Origin: Betaproteobacteria bacterium
Lineage (GTDB): Bacteria; Pseudomonadota; Gammaproteobacteria; Burkholderiales; Thiobacillaceae
Direction of reading: 5' to 3'
DNA: 5,650 nt
NCBI GenBank assembly: GCA_016873905.1
Contig: VGVU01000085.1
Location: 1 to 5,650 of the forward strand
Under the pieces are notes generated by a model. The model saw nothing but the letters and a program-made list of their open reading frames with translations, had not been told where the DNA came from and ran no database searches. Within the stretch, counting starts at the first letter, position 1. Each line of letters begins with the position of its first letter. This document shows positions 1 through 5,422 of the stretch, one piece after another. Both the position numbers and the translations under genes were made by a program.

Positions 1-581
1 CCGTTCCGGTGGCGCCGCCCCAGCCCACGATTCAACAGCGGGTGCGTGCACTGGAAACCCAGGTGGAACAGTTGTTGACTCAGGCGCGGGCGGAATATGC
101 CGCGCCGACGCCTGCCACGCTGGCGTCACCCCCGCCTCCGGCGCCAGGGCTGGCGGCTCGGAGCCTGAGCGCGGCGCGGGAGATGGGACGCATCGAGGCT
201 GAGGTCTCCGAATATCAGCAACGCCCCCGGCGGATGTTCATCGGCGTACGGGCCGAGGAGTATGTCTTTGCTCGTTACATCGAAGATTGGCGCATGAAAG
301 TGGAACGGGTCGGAAACATGAATTACCCCGAGGCGGCGCGGCGGCAAAAACTCTACGGCAGCCTGATGCTCAAGGTAGAGATTGGGGCCGACGGGCGTCT
401 GCTCAATGTAGAGGTCGAGCGTAGCTCCGGAGCGCGTATCCTCGATGCGGCGGCGGTCCGCATTGTCGAGATGGCGGCCCCTTTCCCCGCGTTCAGTGAA
501 GCGATGCGTGCCAAGGCGGATATCCTCAGCATCAACCGAGTGTGGACCTTTACCCGCGAAGACCGGCTCTCGGCGCAATAA
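1..581 (+). CDS. TonB-family energy transducer, C-terminal part (5' end outside window)
   Basis: The reading frame (first full codon at 3-5) is open to the window edge and ends with TAA at 579-581, so the N-terminal membrane anchor is not visible. TonB proteins pass proton-motive-force energy from ExbB/ExbD in the inner membrane to outer-membrane receptors. What is seen: a short helical stretch (about 27-105) that may be coiled coil, a Pro/Ala-rich linker with a PPPPAP run (about 105-160) typical of the periplasm-spanning part, then a TonB C-terminal domain at about 290-557. That domain carries NYPEAARR (321-344), a GSLML-VEIGADGRL strand pair and SSG-RILD-AAVRIV, the usual TonB_C core. The tail after the domain is short. 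The GTG at 9 is probably an internal codon, because the frame continues upstream. From memory, this form (RMFIGVRA-EEYVFARYIEDWR) resembles the TonB homologues often found beside gshB in gammaproteobacteria. That neighbour is not visible here. The family call is secure; the receptor partner is unknown. Confidence 0.88.
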   Translation, partial: VPVAPPQPTIQQRVRALETQVEQLLTQARAEYAAPTPATLASPPPPAPGLAARSLSAAREMGRIEAEVSEYQQRPRRMFIGVRAEEYVFARYIEDWRMKVERVGNMNYPEAARRQKLYGSLMLKVEIGADGRLLNVEVERSSGARILDAAAVRIVEMAAPFPAFSEAMRAKADILSINRVWTFTREDRLSAQ

Positions 582-597
582 ATCCTGGCTGCAGGAG

Positions 598-603
598 TAC
601 AAT
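598..603 (+). promoter_or_regulatory. possible -10 box (TACAAT) ahead of fbp
   Basis: TACAAT matches the sigma-70 consensus TATAAT at five of six bases and lies 17 bp after the tonB-like stop codon. It would give a leader of roughly 35-40 nt. No good -35 hexamer sits 16-18 bp upstream, where the sequence is the end of the tonB-like gene, and there is no TG extension. It may be a chance match. fbp could equally be read through from the upstream gene, because the 64-bp gap holds no terminator. Confidence 0.2.
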
Positions 604-633
604 CAAGCCCGTTGTCAAATCATCCGATCTTTT

Positions 634-639
634 GAGAGG
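634..639 (+). promoter_or_regulatory. ribosome binding site of fbp (GAGAGG)
   Basis: GAGAGG ends 6 bases before the ATG at 646, a good Shine-Dalgarno match at good spacing. It decides the start of fbp. The frame stays open upstream to 445, but that extension lies inside the tonB-like gene and has no family similarity. Confidence 0.75.
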
Positions 640-645
640 CGCATC

Positions 646-1647
646 ATGCATACCGGTACCACGCTGACCCAATTCATCATCGAAGAACAACGCCATGTCG
701 CCGGGGCGACGGGCGACTTTACCTCGCTGCTCAATGATGTGGTGACCTCCGTCAAGGTCATTGCCAACGCCGTCAACAAGGGCGCGCTGGTGGGCACCAT
801 GGGCGCGCTGGATTCGCAAAATGTGCAGGGTGAGACCCAGAAAAAACTGGATGTCATCACGAATGACATCATGATCCGCGCCAACGAATGGGCCGGTCAC
901 CTGGCGGGTATGGCCTCGGAAGAGATGGACGATGTTTACCCCATTCCGCACAAATATCCGCTGGGCAAATATCTGCTGGTATTCGATCCGCTGGACGGCT
1001 CGTCCAATGTCGATATCAACATCTCGGTCGGCACCATCTTCTCCATTCTGCGCGCGCCGGTCGCGGGTCGCGCCGCCACGGCTGAGGATTTCCTCCAGCC
1101 GGGCACCAAGCAGGTGTGCGCCGGTTATGCGCTCTACGGTTCGTCAACCATGCTGGTGTTGACCACCGGTCACGGCGTCAACGGCTTTACCCTGGATCGC
1201 GATGTCGGCGAGTTCCTGCTGACCCACCCGGACATGAAGATTCCGGCTGACACCCGTGAGTTCGCCATCAATGCCTCCAATCGCCGCTTCTGGGAGCCTC
1301 CGGTGCAGCGTTATGTCGAAGAGTGTATGGCTGGCACCGAAGGTCCGCGCGGTCGGGATTTCAATATGCGCTGGGTGGCCTCGATGGTGGCCGAGGTGCA
1401 TCGCATCCTCAATCGCGGCGGCATCTTCATGTATCCGCGCGACACCAAAGATCCGTCCAAGCCGGGCAAGTTGCGCCTGATGTACGAGGCCAACCCGATG
1501 TCGATGATCGTCGAACAGGCCGGCGGCGTTTCTTCAACCGGTTACGAGCGCATCCTTGATATCGCCCCGACGGGCTTGCATCAGCGTGTGCCGGTCATCC
1601 TCGGTTCAAAGAACGAGGTGGAGGTCGTGCTGGGTTATCACCGCTGA
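646..1647 (+). CDS. fbp: class 1 fructose-1,6-bisphosphatase
   Basis: This cytoplasmic enzyme hydrolyses fructose 1,6-bisphosphate to fructose 6-phosphate and phosphate, a committed step of gluconeogenesis that is also used in the Calvin cycle. The product is 333 residues, close to the 332 of E. coli FBPase. The class 1 signature FDPLDGSSNVD is at 113-123, followed by a GTIFSI strand. The expected Mg ligands are present: E93 (in SEEMDD, 91-96), D114, D117 and E281 (in MYEANPM, 279-285). Substrate-side elements are also present: NASNRRF (209-215), NMRWVASMVAEVHRIL (240-255), GGIFMYP (258-264) and PGKLRLMYE (273-281). Nothing looks broken. The ATG at 646 is set by the GAGAGG site and by the typical N-terminus MHTGTTLTQFIIEEQRH. 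The gene lies 64 bp after the tonB-like gene and ends in a strong intrinsic terminator. The sequence resembles FBPases of chemolithoautotrophic proteobacteria as I remember them, so a Calvin-cycle role is possible, but no cbb gene is visible. Confidence 0.97.
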   Translation: MHTGTTLTQFIIEEQRHVAGATGDFTSLLNDVVTSVKVIANAVNKGALVGTMGALDSQNVQGETQKKLDVITNDIMIRANEWAGHLAGMASEEMDDVYPIPHKYPLGKYLLVFDPLDGSSNVDINISVGTIFSILRAPVAGRAATAEDFLQPGTKQVCAGYALYGSSTMLVLTTGHGVNGFTLDRDVGEFLLTHPDMKIPADTREFAINASNRRFWEPPVQRYVEECMAGTEGPRGRDFNMRWVASMVAEVHRILNRGGIFMYPRDTKDPSKPGKLRLMYEANPMSMIVEQAGGVSSTGYERILDIAPTGLHQRVPVILGSKNEVEVVLGYHR

Positions 1648-2477
1648 TCTGGCCTCTGGCCGAGCGTCACCCGCGCCAACCCTGCCCAATCCGGCAGGGT
1701 TTTTATATGCCTGAATCCGGCTTGAGACAGTTGTTCGTGGCAGACCGCGCCTTGGTCAAAGCCGTGTTCAAACAACAGCCAGCCGTCGGGATTGAGATGA
1801 TCGGCTGCGGCACTGACCAGGCGGTGGATGAGATCGAGACCCTCTGGGCCCGAGATCAGGGCCAGGCGCGGTTCAAAGCGTACATCGCCCTGGTTTAGAT
1901 GCGCGTCGGTGGCGGCGATGTAAGGCGGGTTGCTGACGATGACATCGAAGCGCTGTCCAGCCAGCGGCGCGAACAGGTCGCCGTGGTGGAAGCGGACGGC
2001 CGCGTGCAGCGCCGTTGCGTTGGTTTGCGCGCTGGCCAGCGCGTCATGGCTTAAGTCGGTGGCGGTGACCGTGCAATCCGGCCGCTCCAGCTTGAGGGTG
2101 ATGGCGACGCAGCCACTGCCAGTACAAAGATCCAGAACGCTGGCATCGGCCGGCATCCGCTGTAGCGCGGCCTCCACCAGATGCTCGGTTTCCGGGCGCG
2201 GGATCAATACCGCCGGGCTGACCTTGAAGGCGCGGCCATAAAACTCGCGTTGACCCAGGATGTATGCCACCGGTTCACCCGCCAGGCGGCGCAGCAACAA
2301 GGGTGTCAGCCGATCCAGGTCGGCGTCTTCATCGCCGTGGGCGATGAGCCAGACGGTGTCGCGCTGCAAGGCCGCGGCGGCCAGCAAACGCATCTCGATG
2401 CGGGCGGCCGCGGCATCCAGCGACAGATCGGTTTGCAGTTGGCTGGCGGCTTGGCGCAGCCAAGAGGCGAGAGTCAT
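1638..2477 (-). CDS. prmC: peptide chain release factor N5-glutamine methyltransferase
   Basis: PrmC uses S-adenosylmethionine to methylate the glutamine of the GGQ motif in release factors RF1 and RF2, which is needed for efficient translation termination. The protein is 279 residues (E. coli 277). An N-terminal helical recognition domain (1 to about 75) starts MTLASWLRQAASQLQ, which parallels the E. coli N-terminus and supports this ATG. Then come GEPVAYILGQREFYG (67-81), LIPRPETEHLVE (91-102), SAM-binding motif I VLDLCTGSGC (114-123), the catalytic NPPY at 183-186, QGDVRFEPRLAL (196-207), LFEHGFDQG (235-243) and the terminal ARVTLG block. PrmB shares the NPPY and DLCTGSGC motifs, but the N-terminus, length and C-terminus favour PrmC. 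prmC usually follows prfA; here it follows an unrelated exported-protein gene by 39 bp. No Shine-Dalgarno motif is evident before the ATG, so translation may depend on the upstream gene or be weak. Its 3' end overlaps fbp by 10 bp. Confidence 0.96.
   Translation of the reverse strand: MTLASWLRQAASQLQTDLSLDAAAARIEMRLLAAAALQRDTVWLIAHGDEDADLDRLTPLLLRRLAGEPVAYILGQREFYGRAFKVSPAVLIPRPETEHLVEAALQRMPADASVLDLCTGSGCVAITLKLERPDCTVTATDLSHDALASAQTNATALHAAVRFHHGDLFAPLAGQRFDVIVSNPPYIAATDAHLNQGDVRFEPRLALISGPEGLDLIHRLVSAAADHLNPDGWLLFEHGFDQGAVCHEQLSQAGFRHIKTLPDWAGLARVTLGQRPDQR
1678..1704 (+). terminator. intrinsic terminator of fbp, embedded in prmC coding sequence
   Basis: The stem CCCTGCC (1680-1686) pairs perfectly with GGCAGGG (1693-1699) around the loop CAATCC. 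Two flanking A-U pairs can extend the stem, and five T follow (1700-1704). It begins 30 bp after the fbp stop codon and points the right way to end fbp transcripts. On the other strand the hairpin is not followed by a clear T run, so it should act mainly on + strand transcription. The same bases encode prmC residues 258-267 (IKTLPDWAGL). Confidence 0.88.
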
Positions 2478-2516
2478 GGGGTGGAGCGGTGTTCGAGCCG
2501 AGGCTGCTGGGGGTGT

Positions 2517-3011
2517 TTAGCGCGCGCTGGCGGGCGGCGGGGTATAGACCGGTGCGTTCCAGATCGGCAAGGGGCGCGGCTCATAGGGCACGGGCGGTGG
2601 CGGGGTCATCAGTTGCTGCCACTGGTTGGAGATTTCATTCATGAGGGTGTTGCCTTCCACCAGCATGCGCCGTTTGAGGATCTCCAGGCGAAAGGTCAGA
2701 TCGGGCGCCAGCGTCGCGTCCTCCGTGCCTTGCAGGCCGTCGAGGGCGGAATGGAGCAGGTAGCGCGAGACCTGTTTCCACTCGTCTTCGGTGAAATACT
2801 GTTGCAGGGCATTGAACCGGGCCTTGAGTTCCTGCGTCGAGAGGTTGGGTTTGGCCTCATTGGGCGCGTTCTTTGCAGGCCCGTTGGCAAGCGCTGGCGT
2901 GCTGGGCGGCGTACCGTTTACGCCCTTGGTCGCAGGCGCGACGGGGTCGGCAGCGAGGGCCAGGGAGGGGAGCATGAAAAGGAGGCAGGCGAGGGTGCGG
3001 ATCGGCTTCAT
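2517..3011 (-). CDS. hypothetical exported protein with proline-rich C-terminus
   Basis: I do not recognise this 164-residue protein. Residues 1-20 (MKPIRTLACLLFMLPSLALA) form a clear Sec-type signal peptide, with likely cleavage after LALA before ADPV; no lipobox is seen. Residues 21-57 are a Pro/Ala/Asn-rich, probably disordered linker. Residues 58-136 (from LSTQELKARFNALQQYF to NEISNQWQQLM) look helical and charged, perhaps a small helical bundle. Residues 137-164 contain PPPP and PPP runs, ending PPPASAR. It is therefore probably periplasmic or envelope-associated. The start was chosen because the signal peptide begins there; the frame is open up to an ATG at 3125, but the extra 38 residues look non-coding. 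An ATG at 3023 (adding MLAA) is also possible. Neither has a good Shine-Dalgarno site. The gene reads toward prmC with no terminator in the 39-bp gap, so the two probably share a transcript. The coding call rests on the signal peptide and domain-like layout. Confidence 0.75.
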   Translation of the reverse strand: MKPIRTLACLLFMLPSLALAADPVAPATKGVNGTPPSTPALANGPAKNAPNEAKPNLSTQELKARFNALQQYFTEDEWKQVSRYLLHSALDGLQGTEDATLAPDLTFRLEILKRRMLVEGNTLMNEISNQWQQLMTPPPPVPYEPRPLPIWNAPVYTPPPASAR

Positions 3012-3078
3012 GGCGGCCAGCATACCGCAAAATAATCGCCAAGTTCCATGAATTGCACAGGGTTTTTGTTTTTTCGGC

Positions 3079-3107
3079 GTGATCAGAGGGCGCAAGGCAG
3101 TTATGAT
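3079..3107 (+). promoter_or_regulatory. candidate sigma-70 promoter for the MMPL transporter operon
   Basis: The 134-bp divergent gap (3012-3145) holds TATGAT at 3102-3107, five of six to the -10 consensus. The hexamer GTGATC (3079-3084), 17 bp upstream, matches TTGACA at only three of six. A T-rich tract at 3063-3074 (TTTTT-G-TTTTTT) lies about 40-51 bp before the predicted start near 3114, where an UP element would sit, and could compensate for the weak -35. The leader would be about 32 nt. Ahead of the transporter ATG only a distant GAGAG (3126-3130, 15 nt away) resembles a ribosome-binding site. I found no convincing promoter for the leftward gene in this gap. Confidence 0.35.
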
Positions 3108-3113
3108 GCGCCC
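3088..3113. repeat. inverted repeat around the -10 box, possible operator
   Basis: GGGCGCA (3088-3094) is mirrored exactly by TGCGCCC (3107-3113) across a 12-bp spacer, giving 19 bp between arm centres (about two helical turns). The candidate -10 box TATGAT lies in the spacer and touches the right arm. That placement fits a dimeric repressor site in a divergent promoter region. No T run follows on either strand, so it does not look like a terminator. A 7-bp dyad in GC-rich DNA can occur by chance. Confidence 0.35.
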
Positions 3114-3145
3114 CAGTATCGTCACGAGAGATCCCTTCGTCCGCC

Positions 3146-5422
3146 ATGTTCCGCCGCCTCGGTCGCTGTATCAGCGATGCCCCCCGCGTCTTTCTGGCTG
3201 CCGCCTTTGCTCTGACGGTCATGGCGGGTTTTTACGGCGCGAATGTGATGCAGCACCTTTCGGTGGCGCCGGGCTGGACGGTTCCGGATAGCGGTTCCGC
3301 CCTGGCGCGACAGGCCGTGCGTGAGCAGTATGGGCACGATGATACGACGGTCATTCTGTTGTTCCAGCCGCGCCCGGAACAGCCCCTCACGGTGGATGAC
3401 CCGGCCTACCGGCAGGCGGTCGATGCGGTGCTGGATCCGATCGGCAGCACGCCGGGCGTGCTTCGTATCGAGAGTTATTTCCAGTCTCTGGATCCGGCCC
3501 TGCGTTCCCACAGCGGTGATATGACCTATGCCATCGTGCATCTGGCGCGTCAGTCAGACGAAGGGATCGCAACCTATCAGACCCTGCGCAAGTTTTTGGC
3601 CTCGGATCGTTTGCTGGTCAGGGCTGGCGGCGAATTGGCGACCTATATGGATGTGCGGGCGCAGCTGACACACGATGTTGAGCGGGCCGAGTGGATCAGT
3701 TTTGGCATCCTCGCCGTCCTCTTGGTGTGGGTGTTCCGTTCGGTGGTGGCGGCGATGATGCCGCTGGTCATCGGGGTCGTCACGGTGGTGCTGAGTACGG
3801 CGCTGCTCAAGATCTGCGCCCTGTTCACGGATATCACGATCTATGCGGCCAATGTGGTCTCCATGCTGGGTCTGGGCCTTGCCATTGATTATGGCCTCTT
3901 CATGGTCTCCCGTTTTCGTGAGGAGTTGGCGCTGGGCCATCCGCCACAGCAGGCGCTGGGCACAACCGTGGCAACGGCGGGTCACACGGTGGCCTTTAGC
4001 GGAGTGACGGTGGCGGCCAGCCTGTTTTGTTTGACCCTGATGCCGCAACAATTCTTTCAGAACATGGGGCTGGCTGCCGGTCTGTCGGTGATCGCCGCGA
4101 TGTTGACCGCCATCCTGCTCTTGCCGCCGCTCCTGGCCTTGCTGGGGGAGCGCATCAATTATTGTGCTATCCCCCAGCGGCGGCAGGCGACCCCGTCGCG
4201 CCAGTCATTGCGTTGGGAGCACTTTAGTTACTGGGTGATGCGTAACGCTCGCGCCGTGCTCGTCGTCAGCTTCCTGATCCTGGGCTTTTTCGGTTTGCCC
4301 ATTTTGCACATGGAGATTGGCCCGGCGGATAGCCGTTCGTTGCCGGTCGATGCCGAGAGCCGTCAGGTGCAGCAGACTCTGGAACAGGCGTTCCCGCGCG
4401 CCGGAATGAGTCCGCTGATCCTGAGCGTGCGAACCGAGGCGATCGCGCACGAGGCGCAGGGTCTCGCCACCCTGGATGCCTTGACCCGCCAGATTCGCGC
4501 CCTTCCCGGCGTGACCCGGGTGGACAGCCTGGTGACGCTGGATGAGGCGATGTCGTTGGCCGACTATCAACTTTTTTACCAGTATCCCGAACAGTTTCCG
4601 GCCGCGGGCCTGGCCCTGGATCGCTTTGCCAAGGGTTCGCAGACCCTGATTCTGGTGCGTTATACCCACGATCCGATCACCCCCGAGGCGCGTCATCTGG
4701 TTCGCCAGATTCGTGCGCTGAACCTGCCGGCGGGCGTTGTGTCCATGCAGGTGGGCGGCTTTCCGGCCGAGCATCTGGACTATGTGAATTCGCTTATCGA
4801 GCATACGCCCTGGGTCATGGCGGCCATTACCTTGGTGATTGGGGTCCTGTTGTTCCTGATGCTGGGCAGTGTGTTCCTGCCCTTGAAGGCGATTCTGACC
4901 AATCTGCTTTCCCTGACGGCGACCTTTGGCGGCCTGGTCTGGGTTTTTCAGGATGGCAATATGGCCAACCTGCTGGGGTTCACGCCGCAGGGCCAGATGG
5001 AAGGCACGGTGCTGGTGCTGATCTTCGCCACGGCCTTTGGCCTGTCGATCGACTACGAGGTCTTTCTGTTATCGCGGATCAAGGAGAGTTGCCACCATAC
5101 CGGTGACAGCACGGCCTCCATTGCCGGAGGGATCCAGAAGAGCGGTCCGATCATTACCAGCGCGGCCTTGTTGATTGGTGTGGTGCTGGGGAGCTTTGCC
5201 ATGGGCGAGGTGGTGTTTATGAAGGCCATGGGCTTGGGGCTGTTGTTTTCGGTCATTATTGATGCGACCCTGGTGCGCATCCTGTTGGTTCCCGCCTCGT
5301 TGCGTCTCTTGGGCCGCCTCAACTGGTGGGCACCGGAACCCCTGCAACGCCTGTATCGACGCTTTAACCTCTCCGAGCACGATCCCTTCAATTCCAGGAC
5401 TAACTCCAGGACTAACTCATGA
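3146..5422 (+). CDS. MMPL-family RND-superfamily transporter (MmpL-like exporter)
   Basis: This is an inner-membrane, proton-driven transporter of 758 residues with the two-fold MMPL architecture. By eye there are 12 membrane segments, near residues 15-34, 183-202, 204-226, 231-256, 278-299, 305-334, 369-389, 555-575, 577-602, 619-643, 667-688 and 695-720. Two large periplasmic loops lie at about 35-182 and 390-554. Each half carries the family signature: GLGLAIDYGLFMVSRFREE (242-260) and FGLSIDYEVFLLSRIKE (631-647). The Asp-Tyr pairs D248/Y249 and D636/Y637 match the positions of the proton-relay pairs D256/Y257 and D645/Y646 of mycobacterial MmpL3. MMPL proteins move lipids, siderophores or other hydrophobic molecules; the substrate here cannot be read from the sequence. 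Length and topology look complete. No in-frame start codon lies between the upstream stop at 3104 and this ATG, and MFRRLGR then membrane segment 1 is a sensible N-terminus. The C-terminus ends in a duplicated SRTN peptide, and the stop overlaps the next gene by 4 bp. Confidence 0.93.
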   Translation: MFRRLGRCISDAPRVFLAAAFALTVMAGFYGANVMQHLSVAPGWTVPDSGSALARQAVREQYGHDDTTVILLFQPRPEQPLTVDDPAYRQAVDAVLDPIGSTPGVLRIESYFQSLDPALRSHSGDMTYAIVHLARQSDEGIATYQTLRKFLASDRLLVRAGGELATYMDVRAQLTHDVERAEWISFGILAVLLVWVFRSVVAAMMPLVIGVVTVVLSTALLKICALFTDITIYAANVVSMLGLGLAIDYGLFMVSRFREELALGHPPQQALGTTVATAGHTVAFSGVTVAASLFCLTLMPQQFFQNMGLAAGLSVIAAMLTAILLLPPLLALLGERINYCAIPQRRQATPSRQSLRWEHFSYWVMRNARAVLVVSFLILGFFGLPILHMEIGPADSRSLPVDAESRQVQQTLEQAFPRAGMSPLILSVRTEAIAHEAQGLATLDALTRQIRALPGVTRVDSLVTLDEAMSLADYQLFYQYPEQFPAAGLALDRFAKGSQTLILVRYTHDPITPEARHLVRQIRALNLPAGVVSMQVGGFPAEHLDYVNSLIEHTPWVMAAITLVIGVLLFLMLGSVFLPLKAILTNLLSLTATFGGLVWVFQDGNMANLLGFTPQGQMEGTVLVLIFATAFGLSIDYEVFLLSRIKESCHHTGDSTASIAGGIQKSGPIITSAALLIGVVLGSFAMGEVVFMKAMGLGLLFSVIIDATLVRILLVPASLRLLGRLNWWAPEPLQRLYRRFNLSEHDPFNSRTNSRTNS
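5393..5416 (+). repeat. 12-bp tandem duplication (TCCAGGACTAAC x2) at the transporter 3' end
   Basis: Two exact, adjacent copies of TCCAGGACTAAC occupy 5393-5404 and 5405-5416. The unit is in frame and encodes SRTN, giving the transporter the tail FNSRTNSRTNS. Each copy carries an AGGA ribosome-binding core, so the duplication also doubles the translation signal of the next gene, whose ATG is at 5419. Confidence 0.95.
5408..5411 (+). promoter_or_regulatory. ribosome binding site (CAGGA core) of the downstream exported-protein gene
   Basis: AGGA at 5408-5411 ends 7 bases before the ATG at 5419, good spacing for initiation. An identical AGGA at 5396-5399 in the first repeat copy lies 19 bases away, too far for direct use. 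The site lies within the last codons of the transporter gene, so translation of the two genes is probably coupled. Confidence 0.6.

Noticed and set aside
583..596. Small hairpin TCCTG-GCTG-CAGGA after the tonB-like stop codon, considered as a terminator
   Set aside because: The stem is only 5 bp and no T run follows.
445..645. N-terminal extension of fbp in the same frame
   Set aside because: It overlaps the tonB-like gene, is Arg/Ser-rich and matches nothing in FBPases. The ATG at 646 has a good ribosome-binding site and the typical N-terminus.
1599..1618. Hairpin near the fbp 3' end (CCTCG/CGAGG with inner TTC/GAA and one bulge), considered as a leftward terminator for prmC
   Set aside because: No T run follows on either strand, and the bases encode the conserved ILGSKNEVE segment of FBPase.
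2478..2516. Gap between the exported-protein gene and prmC, checked for promoter, terminator or ribosome-binding site
   Set aside because: The 39 bp hold no stem-loop with a T run, no -10/-35 pair and no clear Shine-Dalgarno motif.
2181..3035. Long + strand open frame (284 codons) opposite prmC and the exported-protein gene
   Set aside because: It is the antisense shadow of two better-supported minus-strand genes. Its translation is rich in Arg, Gly and Gln, with no motif, signal or domain pattern.
3012..3125. Upstream extension of the exported protein to the ATG at 3125
   Set aside because: It would bury the signal peptide at residues 39-58 and run through the probable divergent promoter region.
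4205..4804. Minus-strand open frame of 199 codons inside the transporter gene
   Set aside because: It is a shadow of high-GC coding sequence; the product is His/Gln/Arg-rich with no recognisable feature. The frames at 3554-4051 and 3122-3541 are rejected on the same grounds.
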